This document shows, one piece after another, positions 1 to 5,190 of a DNA stretch of 7,579 nucleotides. The position numbers were made by a program, and so were the translations under genes. The notes under the pieces were generated by a model that made no database searches, was not told where the DNA came from, and was given only the letters and a program-made list of their open reading frames with translations. Every line of letters starts with the position of its first letter. The stretch's first letter is position 1. The stretch comes from VGWB01 sp964480945 (GTDB lineage Bacteria > Bacteroidota > Ignavibacteria > UBA10030), in assembly GCA_964480945.1 (NCBI GenBank), contig CAYZRX010000116.1, positions 1-7,579 on the forward strand, given 5' to 3'.

Positions 1-55
1 TGTTAGCCGTTTCATCTTGAGAGTCGGTGTCGACGACCGCCACATACGTCAACAT
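1..55 (-). CDS. Possible divergent gene, N-terminal 18 codons only (runs off left edge)
   Basis: On the minus strand an ATG at 55-53 opens a frame that stays open to the window edge and would encode MLTYVAVVDTDSQDETAN. Third positions favour G or C (12 of the 17 codons after ATG), like the certain genes here. A purine-rich AAGGG lies just upstream, but only two bases from the ATG, closer than a normal ribosome binding site. If real, the gene is divergent from the small peptide gene and shares its roughly 115-base upstream region. Eighteen codons are too few to name a family, and a frame this short can be open by chance. Confidence 0.3.
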   Translation of the reverse strand, partial: MLTYVAVVDTDSQDETAN

Positions 56-59
56 TTCC

Positions 60-90
60 CTTGACATTCACAGAAAATTAGCTAAATTTG
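60..90 (+). promoter_or_regulatory. Candidate Bacteroidota-type promoter for the small peptide gene
   Basis: TTG at 61-63 (within TTGACA) is followed at the expected spacing by TAAATTTG at 83-90. The second element fits the Bacteroidota -7 consensus TAnnTTTG exactly. Counting the -33 element as 60-63, the spacer is 19 bases, as is usual in that phylum. The same bases also give an acceptable sigma70-like reading (TTGACA, 16 bases, TAAATT). Transcription would start near 95-98, leaving a leader of about 70 bases that contains the 123-140 dyad. Confidence 0.6.
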
Positions 91-122
91 GCGCAAACGA
101 GATGCACCCAAGAACGTCTTCT

Positions 123-140
123 TAGTGACGTCCGTCACTA
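123..140. promoter_or_regulatory. Perfect 8+2+8 inverted repeat in the peptide gene's leader
   Basis: TAGTGACG at 123-130 and CGTCACTA at 133-140 are exact reverse complements separated by TC. The dyad lies about 30-45 bases downstream of the predicted transcription start and 20 bases upstream of the ribosome binding site. This suits an operator for a dimeric regulator, or a short RNA hairpin (7 bp with a 4-base loop) in the leader. A smaller dyad, AAGAA/TTCTT at 110-123, abuts it. No known operator family was recognised; the role is inferred from symmetry and position. Confidence 0.45.
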
Positions 141-159
141 GAATCTCTCATCATCAATC

Positions 160-164
160 GGAGG
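160..164 (+). promoter_or_regulatory. Strong ribosome binding site that decides the peptide start
   Basis: GGAGG at 160-164 sits five bases before the ATG at 170. It is the best Shine-Dalgarno match in the window. It supports ATG 170 over the upstream in-frame GTG at 125, which lies inside the dyad and has no such site. Confidence 0.8.
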
Positions 165-169
165 CTAGC

Positions 170-367
170 ATGTTCAAGTCACGCACCGCAAAACGATTCC
201 GAGCTGTTGCCCTTGCGCTGGGGATCACCCTGTTGACCAACTACGCGATTTCGTTCGCAGCGAGAAGTGGAAGCACCAATCCTCCACCTCCTGACACGCC
301 GCGACCAAGTCTGGAGCTCAGAAGCGGCAGCACAAATCCGCCACCTCCGGATACCCCGCGCCCGTAG
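170..367 (+). CDS. Small secreted proline-rich peptide with two identical 15-residue units
   Basis: No family was recognised. The product is 65 residues. Residues 1-11 are basic (K3, R5, K8, R9, R11), and 12-30 form a hydrophobic segment ending in S-F-A, a plausible signal peptidase I site (cut after A30). The remaining 35 residues are RSGSTNPPPPDTPRP (32-46), the linker SLEL (47-50), and the same 15 residues again (51-65), with the stop codon directly after the last proline. The mature part has no cysteine or aromatic residue and should be extended. Each PPPPD run is expected to slow ribosomes and to need elongation factor P. The gene has its own promoter, a strong ribosome binding site and a terminator, so it appears to be a single-gene unit. 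Possible roles are a signal-peptide precursor, a secreted or cell-surface peptide, or a regulatory leader peptide; the sequence does not decide between them. Confidence 0.8.
   Translation: MFKSRTAKRFRAVALALGITLLTNYAISFAARSGSTNPPPPDTPRPSLELRSGSTNPPPPDTPRP
263..364 (+). repeat. In-frame tandem duplication, two 45-base units with a 12-base linker
   Basis: Unit 1 is 263-307 and unit 2 is 320-364. The encoded 15 residues are identical. The DNA differs at nine positions, all third codon bases (codons 2, 3, 5, 7, 10, 11, 12, 14 and 15 of the unit). The copies are therefore old enough to have diverged at the DNA level while the peptide stayed unchanged. Unit 2 ends exactly at the stop codon. Confidence 0.9.
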
Positions 368-388
368 TCGAGTGTAGGTTTACCCACA

Positions 389-447
389 ACTCCGGCAGCG
401 TTCGAACATCCCCCTCTCGAACGCTGTCGGAGTACTCCATTTTGTTT
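389..447 (+). terminator. Rho-independent terminator after the small peptide gene
   Basis: Arms 389-405 and 417-433 pair over 17 bp, with one G-U pair and an 11-base loop (406-416). The T-rich stretch ATTTTGTTT follows at 439-447. The six bases between stem and T run make it slightly atypical, but the stem is by far the strongest hairpin seen in the intergenic regions. It begins 22 bases after the peptide stop codon and separates that gene from the protease gene. Confidence 0.75.
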
Positions 448-472
448 CGTCCCGCTTTTTTTCGTATCTTCA
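441..472 (+). promoter_or_regulatory. Candidate promoter for the site-2 protease gene
   Basis: TTTG at 441-444, a 20-base spacer, and TATCTTCA at 465-472 give a partial match to the Bacteroidota -33/-7 pattern (TA and two of the four TTTG bases). It overlaps the T-rich tail of the preceding terminator. The predicted start near 478 would leave a leader of about 40 bases before ATG 518. Confidence 0.4.
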
Positions 473-517
473 ATCCGAAATTTGTTTCATTTTGCGCGTC
501 CATTCTTCTCGGATTGA

Positions 518-1570
518 ATGAGCTACGATCCCGCTTCCACCAACATAACCCAGCCTCCATCGCGGTCTCCAGCGGCTACCGATTTTCGATTTCTCGTCAA
601 CATCCTCCTCGTCATTCTTACGTTTCTCACGACGACGATCTCCGGTGTTCAGTGGGTCGGGAAAAACCCTTTTGAGTTACGCAATCTGCACTATGGCTTT
701 GTCTATGCCTTCGCCATCCTGTTCGTCCTGGGCGTCCACGAATTCGGCCACTATTTTGCGGCCCGATATCATAAGGTTCAAACCACACTTCCCTACTTCC
801 TGCCGTTTCCACTCCTGCCGTTCTTTTTGAACTTTGGCACCCTCGGTGCCGTCATCCGTACCCGCTCCATCGTCCCTTCGCGCAAAGCGATGTTCGATAT
901 CGGCGTGGCAGGACCGCTTGCAGGCTTTGTCGCGTGCCTGATCGTACTGGTCATAGGATTCCTTACGCTGCCGGGACCTGAGTATATTCTCTCCATCCAC
1001 CCCAATTTCAATTTTGCAACCGGCGGAACAAACGATCCCCACGGGATCCCTCTAGAATTCGGTCAGACTATCCTCTACAGCGCGCTGTCGCGGCTGCTGA
1101 CCGACCCGAGTGCTCAATTTGTGCCTCCAATGTCGGAGATCTACCATTATCCGCTGCTTTGCGTCGGCTGGTTCGGCCTCTTCGTCACAGCGATGAATCT
1201 GATCCCCATCGGACAGTTTGATGGTGGCCATTTGATCTACACGATGTTCGGCGAAAAGCACCGAGTCATCGCGCGGACGTCGTTTATTGCGTTGCTTGTT
1301 CTCGGACTGCCGTCTGTTCTAGATTCCGTTATTCGAACGGTTTGGAGCTATTTTTCCAACGCGCCCCTCGGGCAACTCATCCCCTTTGCACAATACAGCT
1401 GGACGGGTTGGTTCATTTGGGCCCTGATCTCTTACTACGTCATAAAGCTCTATCATCCACCTGTGCCGGATGAATCACCGCTTGACGAAACTCGGATGCG
1501 CATCGGCTGGCTGACTCTGCTCATCTTCGTGATCTGCTTCTCATTCACGCCATTCACGATCTCACTCTGA
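518..1570 (+). CDS. Site-2 protease family intramembrane zinc metalloprotease (M50)
   Basis: A 350-residue polytopic membrane protein. Residues 74-78 are HEFGH, the HExxH zinc and catalytic motif, within a hydrophobic helix (61-80). NLIPIGQFDGG at 227-237 supplies the second M50 motif, with D235 as the expected third zinc ligand. Between them, GTLGAVIRTRS (107-117) and DIGVAGPLAG (127-136) are typical of bacterial M50 proteins of the S2P/EGY1-like kind. Hydrophobic segments lie near 25-43, 61-80, 93-106, 127-150, 213-231, 253-268, 295-311 and 329-345. No PDZ domain is seen, unlike RseP. Family members cut substrates inside or near the membrane, for example anti-sigma factors or leftover signal peptides. 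The substrate here is unknown. ATG 518 has only a weak GGA (511-513) upstream. It is a single-gene unit between a terminator and an intergenic gap, directly downstream of the small peptide gene. Confidence 0.93.
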   Translation: MSYDPASTNITQPPSRSPAATDFRFLVNILLVILTFLTTTISGVQWVGKNPFELRNLHYGFVYAFAILFVLGVHEFGHYFAARYHKVQTTLPYFLPFPLLPFFLNFGTLGAVIRTRSIVPSRKAMFDIGVAGPLAGFVACLIVLVIGFLTLPGPEYILSIHPNFNFATGGTNDPHGIPLEFGQTILYSALSRLLTDPSAQFVPPMSEIYHYPLLCVGWFGLFVTAMNLIPIGQFDGGHLIYTMFGEKHRVIARTSFIALLVLGLPSVLDSVIRTVWSYFSNAPLGQLIPFAQYSWTGWFIWALISYYVIKLYHPPVPDESPLDETRMRIGWLTLLIFVICFSFTPFTISL

Positions 1571-1580
1571 GCCAGGGCAC

Positions 1581-1611
1581 TTGACTTTGATGGATCTGCT
1601 CGTTACCTTGG
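1581..1611 (+). promoter_or_regulatory. Weak candidate promoter for the six-gene operon
   Basis: TTGACT at 1581-1586 and TACCTTGG at 1604-1611 match the Bacteroidota -33/-7 pattern with one mismatch in the -7 element and a 20-base spacer (counting 1580-1583 as the -33 element). It overlaps the candidate terminator hairpin at 1597-1631, so probably at most one of the two calls is functionally important. No better promoter was found between 1571 and 1712. Confidence 0.25.
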
Positions 1612-1637
1612 AAAAGCAAGCTCCACGAGCATTTATT
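1597..1637 (+). terminator. Weak candidate terminator after the protease gene
   Basis: TGCTCGT (1597-1603) pairs with ACGAGCA (1625-1631), and inside it CTTG (1607-1610) pairs with CAAG (1617-1620) around a 6-base loop. TTTATT follows immediately at 1632-1637. The internal loop (3 and 4 bases) weakens the stem, so termination may be partial. Confidence 0.4.
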
Positions 1638-1712
1638 CACCACCAACAGGAAGGCTGACTCACCCAGGATTGCTACGATCTAGCATCGAATGAAAGCATA
1701 GGAAAGCAATCA

Positions 1713-2648
1713 GTGAGTCGGCGTTCTCGAAGTCTGTTCCCGCACAGTTGGTTTCCTCCTTCGCATTTCTTGCGTCTCCTCCCGCGGCAACCGCGCTCTT
1801 GCATTAGGAGCGTCTGGCCTCGATTGCCTGTGCTCGGCTTGATGATCCTCGGTCTCGCCTGCGAACGTGCCAACAACGCGGTGATCGACGTCAGCGGGGA
1901 TATCCCCTTGCTGACGTCCGTCGTCGTATCGCCTTCATCCATCAACACCGATTCCATAAATGTGGGACCTAACCGTCAACCTGAAGACACTCTCCACCTG
2001 AAAATCGCCATCGTTGCTCAGGTGAGACCTCCGGCCGGAAGTCAGCAGAGCAGCTCCGTGCTCTTCTCCCTCTTCCCCGGAGGAAGCACAACGCCCCTGG
2101 CACTCGGCCAACTCGCCGATGACGGATCAGATCCTGACCAGTCAAGAGGAGACGGCACGTACTCGGGTTGGGCGACCTTCCAAATCGAGAGGGTGGAAAT
2201 TGGGACATATCAGGTTGAGGTGACCGCAGAAGCGCAGAGCGGTTTTCGCAGCAACACCTTGATCGTGCCTCTCCAGATCGTTCGCGGTAACCATCCCCCG
2301 CTCCTTTCGGACCTGCAGGCCCCTGATACGATCAGATTGGCCAGCCACGACCAGCTCCTCATGCTCCAGGTGTCAGCCTCTGATCCCGACGGGCTTGGAG
2401 ATATTCAACGAGTGCTCTTCAATTCCTACCGTCCCAACGGTACTCCATCCAGCGGCAACCCATTTCAGATGTTCGACGATGGAGACGCTTCGCACGGGGA
2501 TTCTATGCGCGGCGATGGTATCTACAGCCTCACAATCGTCCTTCCATCGACTTCACAGATAGGGACTTACCGATTCGAGTTCCAGGCGTTCGACCGGTCA
2601 AATGAAGGAAGCAACGTCATCGTCCATCCGATTACGGTGACACAATGA
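1713..2648 (+). CDS. Predicted lipoprotein with two Ig-like domains
   Basis: Length is 311 residues from GTG 1713, chosen because AGGAAAG (1700-1706) lies six bases upstream. The first 38 residues are unusually long and basic for a signal peptide, so a later in-frame TTG (1770 or 1824) is possible. The hydrophobic run 38-49 ends in LGLAC, an acceptable though not classical lipobox, with C50 as the lipidated residue. After it come two similar beta-sandwich-like domains, about 65-190 and 196-311. Each carries an acidic loop and a GTY strand: DDG..D..GDGTY (136-150) then IGTYQVEV (163-170), and DDGD..GD..GDGIY (255-271) then IGTYRFEF (283-290). The Asp/Gly loops resemble calcium-binding turns. 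The protein probably sits on a membrane surface, possibly as a structural or binding partner of the next three products. It overlaps the following gene by ATGA (2645-2648). No enzyme motif is seen. Confidence 0.85.
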   Translation: MSRRSRSLFPHSWFPPSHFLRLLPRQPRSCIRSVWPRLPVLGLMILGLACERANNAVIDVSGDIPLLTSVVVSPSSINTDSINVGPNRQPEDTLHLKIAIVAQVRPPAGSQQSSSVLFSLFPGGSTTPLALGQLADDGSDPDQSRGDGTYSGWATFQIERVEIGTYQVEVTAEAQSGFRSNTLIVPLQIVRGNHPPLLSDLQAPDTIRLASHDQLLMLQVSASDPDGLGDIQRVLFNSYRPNGTPSSGNPFQMFDDGDASHGDSMRGDGIYSLTIVLPSTSQIGTYRFEFQAFDRSNEGSNVIVHPITVTQ

Positions 2649-4213
2649 GACGCGCTGGCTTGCTGACGGTCCTTCTGCTTGTTCTGGAAGCTCCTCTTCG
2701 GGCTCAAGTCCCGGCATCATTCAAGGCGGGAAGCCCCGAGCTTTCTCCTCTGTTCAAGAGCAACACCGTCTCCGACATTCTCATCCAGGGAGACACCGTG
2801 TGGATTGGAAGTGGAATAGGGCCGAGCTTCAGCGCGGATGGCGGCAGGAGTTGGAGGAATCTGGCAAACTCGCTGACGTTTGATGACAAGTCCGTTTCCG
2901 CGATCGCCGCGCGCGGCGATCAAGTCTGGGTCGCAACCGCCTACACGACGACCTTCGACAATGTAGCGCATCAAACCGGGCACGGCCTCCACTATTCGCT
3001 CGATCGGGGAGCGACATGGGCATTCATTCCCCAGCCGGTCGATACAGGGAAAATCGATACGCTCATCTATGGCAGGAACAAGATCCCCGCACTTGCGGTG
3101 ACCGTTCCCCAGGAGAACCTTACCTTCGATATTGCCTTCGCGAACAATTCCGTCTGGATTGCCAGCTTTGGCGGCATGCTTCGAAAGTCTAGCGACCTTG
3201 GTCAAACGTGGCAGCGAGCCATCTTGCCGCCGGATAATCTTGATGCGATCTCTCCTGACGATACCCTGAATTTTGATCTCTCGAACGTCCAAAAGACTTT
3301 CTCGGGCGATTCGCTCTATAGTAAGGACACGCTGAGCGAAAACCTGAACCACAGAGTTTTCGCTGTTTACGCAAGCGATGACTCGACGATCTGGGTCGGC
3401 ACCGCCGGCGGGATCAACAAATCGACGGACGGCGGAATCAGCTGGCGCAAATTCACGCATCAGAATCAGCTGAAGCCGATCTCGGGCAACTTCGTCGTTG
3501 CGATCAATGGACAACGTTGGGGCGCAAAGCGGATCATCTGGGCAGCGACGGTCAACGCGGTCGACGCCGACGAGAAACGGGGCGTGAGTTTTTCTGAGGA
3601 CGGCGGCGAGACGTGGCGCACGGCGCTGCTGGGAGAATTCGCTCACAACATCGCCTTCAAGGACTCGATCGTCTACGTCGCTGCCGACGGGGGACTCTAC
3701 CGATCCTCGGACAGCGGTGAGAGCTGGCTGCGGACAGGAACGATCTATGACCCCCTCACGCTCCAGAGGTATACGACCCCGGTCGTTTACGCGGTCGCGA
3801 CGCACGGGGACACGGTGTGGATCAGCGGCCCCGATGGGATCGCTTACACGATCGATTCGACGCTGGAGCCATTCGGCAGCACTTGGCATATTCTTCGGAC
3901 ATATGAGCCGGTCGCAAACACGGCGAAAACATACTCGTACCCTCTCCCCTTCTCGCCCGCCAATGAAGTGGTCCGGCTCCATTACAGCACACAGGGACAG
4001 ACCGCGCCTGTTACCGTGAGGATCTTCGATTTCGGCATGCAGCCCGTCAAAACGTTGATCCGCAATGCAACGCGGTCGGGCTCCCAGGAACACGACGAAA
4101 TCTGGGACGGCCGAAACAATCTGGGCCGACGCGTGGCGAATGGCGTTTACTTCTATCGAGTGGAGATTGAGGGAAAAGAGCCCACGTGGGGGAAGATATT
4201 CGTCCTGCAGTGA
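2645..4213 (+). CDS. Secreted Asp-box beta-propeller with FlgD-Ig/T9SS-like C-terminal domain
   Basis: Length 522 residues. Residues 1-20 are a Sec signal peptide, cut before Q21. Six Asp-box motifs (SxDxGxxW) follow: 63-70, 118-125, 182-189, 260-267, 317-324 and 354-361. Seven strands of the type VWIGS or VWVAT start near 52, 94, 170, 249, 298, 343 and 391, consistent with a seven-bladed propeller like the sialidase/BNR, YCF48 and sortilin folds. No sialidase catalytic arrangement was identified, so a binding or scaffold role is more likely than hydrolysis. The long stretch 195-240 between the third and fourth boxes has no box and may be an inserted loop. Residues about 428-522 form a FlgD-Ig/T9SS type A sorting-like domain: YPLPFSP (432-438), EIWDGRNNLGRRVANGVYFY (485-504), then GKIFVLQ at the end. 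In Bacteroidota such a tail directs export through the type IX system. Start ATG 2645 overlaps the upstream stop, implying translational coupling. Confidence 0.9.
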   Translation: MRRAGLLTVLLLVLEAPLRAQVPASFKAGSPELSPLFKSNTVSDILIQGDTVWIGSGIGPSFSADGGRSWRNLANSLTFDDKSVSAIAARGDQVWVATAYTTTFDNVAHQTGHGLHYSLDRGATWAFIPQPVDTGKIDTLIYGRNKIPALAVTVPQENLTFDIAFANNSVWIASFGGMLRKSSDLGQTWQRAILPPDNLDAISPDDTLNFDLSNVQKTFSGDSLYSKDTLSENLNHRVFAVYASDDSTIWVGTAGGINKSTDGGISWRKFTHQNQLKPISGNFVVAINGQRWGAKRIIWAATVNAVDADEKRGVSFSEDGGETWRTALLGEFAHNIAFKDSIVYVAADGGLYRSSDSGESWLRTGTIYDPLTLQRYTTPVVYAVATHGDTVWISGPDGIAYTIDSTLEPFGSTWHILRTYEPVANTAKTYSYPLPFSPANEVVRLHYSTQGQTAPVTVRIFDFGMQPVKTLIRNATRSGSQEHDEIWDGRNNLGRRVANGVYFYRVEIEGKEPTWGKIFVLQ

Positions 4214-4215
4214 GA

Positions 4216-5190
4216 ATGAAACAAGCCACTCGATATTGCCTAATAGCTGTCGTGACGCTCTGCGTGGCGCTGCCGCATTCCAGGGTCCTCGCACAAAACG
4301 ACTATGAAGTCGGGGGGCTGGCAGGGGCGCCGATGAGGATGGGCTTCGGCGCTCGAGGAATCGGGATGGCGAACGCGCTCTCTGCCATCCGATCAGATGG
4401 AGTCACAGGGTACTACAATCCTGCCCTCGTGCCGTTTCAGACACGACCCTCTGCCCTGCTCTCCACAGGATTCCTGCCTCTGGACAGGAGACTCAATTTC
4501 GTGAGCTATACGCAGAGCTTGCCACCAGCCGGCGGCTTTTCGATCGGGATTATCAACGCGGGGGTCTCGAACATCGATGGGCGCAGCAGCGACGGAACTC
4601 CGACGCAGACCTATTCGACGTCGGAAAACGAATTCCTCCTCTCCTTCGGTGTCAGGGTTGCCGACCATGTTGCTGTAGGAGTTTCCGCGAAAATACTGTA
4701 TTATTCATTGTTCGAAAGCGTCAAGAGCACGACCGTAGGATTCGATCTCGGAGTCGTTTACACCTTGAGCGAGGAGTGGACGTTGGGGATGGTCCTGAAG
4801 GACATCAATTCAAAATACAAGTGGGATACTTCTCAATTGTACGGCACGGCAGGAACAACGACCGTCGACCGTTTTCCTCTGCGCCGAGAGCTCGCCGTGA
4901 GCTACGCCCCAGGGTTCCTCCACGCGGTCATTGCGGGAGAGCTGGAGTGGGTCGGATCGACGTGGCAGTCCCGGTTCGGAGCTGAAATCTACCTGCATGA
5001 ACGATTCGCAATCCGGGGCGGCATCGACCAGATTTCTTTCAACGGCGCCATCAACGCCAAGCCATCAATCGGGCTTTCGGTGCAGCCGCCGATAACGGCC
5101 TTGAATCCGACGCTCCATTATGCATATGTTCTTGAGCCCTATTCGCCGGGAGGTGTGCACCTCATTTCACTTAGTTTGGATTTCAAATGA
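4216..5190 (+). CDS. PorV/PorQ family outer-membrane protein (first copy)
   Basis: Length 324 residues from ATG 4216, two bases after the previous stop. In-frame GTGs at 4186 and 4210 are less likely because they place extra residues before a good signal peptide. Residues 1-26 are the signal peptide, cut at VLA/Q. The mature start has the family hallmark: GGLAGAPMRMGFGARGIGMA (33-52), then a GYYNPA box (65-70) where members typically have xxWNPAG. The rest alternates short beta-strands and turns, as in an OmpP1/FadL-like barrel of about 14 strands. In T9SS bacteria PorV is the outer-membrane shuttle that takes cargo by its C-terminal domain from the translocon to the attachment complex, while PorQ shares the fold. 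Its place directly after a gene with a sorting-like tail fits that kind of role. The last residue is Lys rather than the usual aromatic. Whether this is the organism's main PorV or an accessory paralogue cannot be told here. Confidence 0.85.
   Translation: MKQATRYCLIAVVTLCVALPHSRVLAQNDYEVGGLAGAPMRMGFGARGIGMANALSAIRSDGVTGYYNPALVPFQTRPSALLSTGFLPLDRRLNFVSYTQSLPPAGGFSIGIINAGVSNIDGRSSDGTPTQTYSTSENEFLLSFGVRVADHVAVGVSAKILYYSLFESVKSTTVGFDLGVVYTLSEEWTLGMVLKDINSKYKWDTSQLYGTAGTTTVDRFPLRRELAVSYAPGFLHAVIAGELEWVGSTWQSRFGAEIYLHERFAIRGGIDQISFNGAINAKPSIGLSVQPPITALNPTLHYAYVLEPYSPGGVHLISLSLDFK

Noticed and set aside
125..169. GTG at 125 as the start of the small peptide
   Set aside because: It would add 15 polar residues before the signal peptide, has no ribosome binding site, and falls inside the 123-140 dyad; ATG 170 has GGAGG at ideal distance.
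442..675. A 77-codon plus-strand frame across the protease start
   Set aside because: It overlaps the protease gene in another frame, begins in the terminator tail with a non-ATG codon, and has no motif.
1590..1658. A 22-codon ATG frame in the gap after the protease gene
   Set aside because: No ribosome binding site, no recognisable feature, and it overlaps the candidate hairpin; frames this short arise by chance.
1671..1685. Small inverted repeat TGCTA-CGATC-TAGCA before the lipoprotein gene
   Set aside because: Five-base arms are expected by chance at this scale and nothing else marks it as an operator.
4186..4215. GTG 4186 as the start of the first barrel gene
   Set aside because: It would overlap the propeller gene by 28 bases and put ten residues before a normal signal peptide; ATG 4216 gives a 26-residue signal peptide cut at VLA/Q.
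2717..4294. A 525-codon open frame on the minus strand, antisense to the propeller gene
   Set aside because: It lies fully across a gene with a signal peptide, six Asp-boxes and a recognisable C-terminal domain. Its own translation is rich in Arg, Asp and Val with no domain pattern. Long antisense frames are common opposite GC-rich genes.
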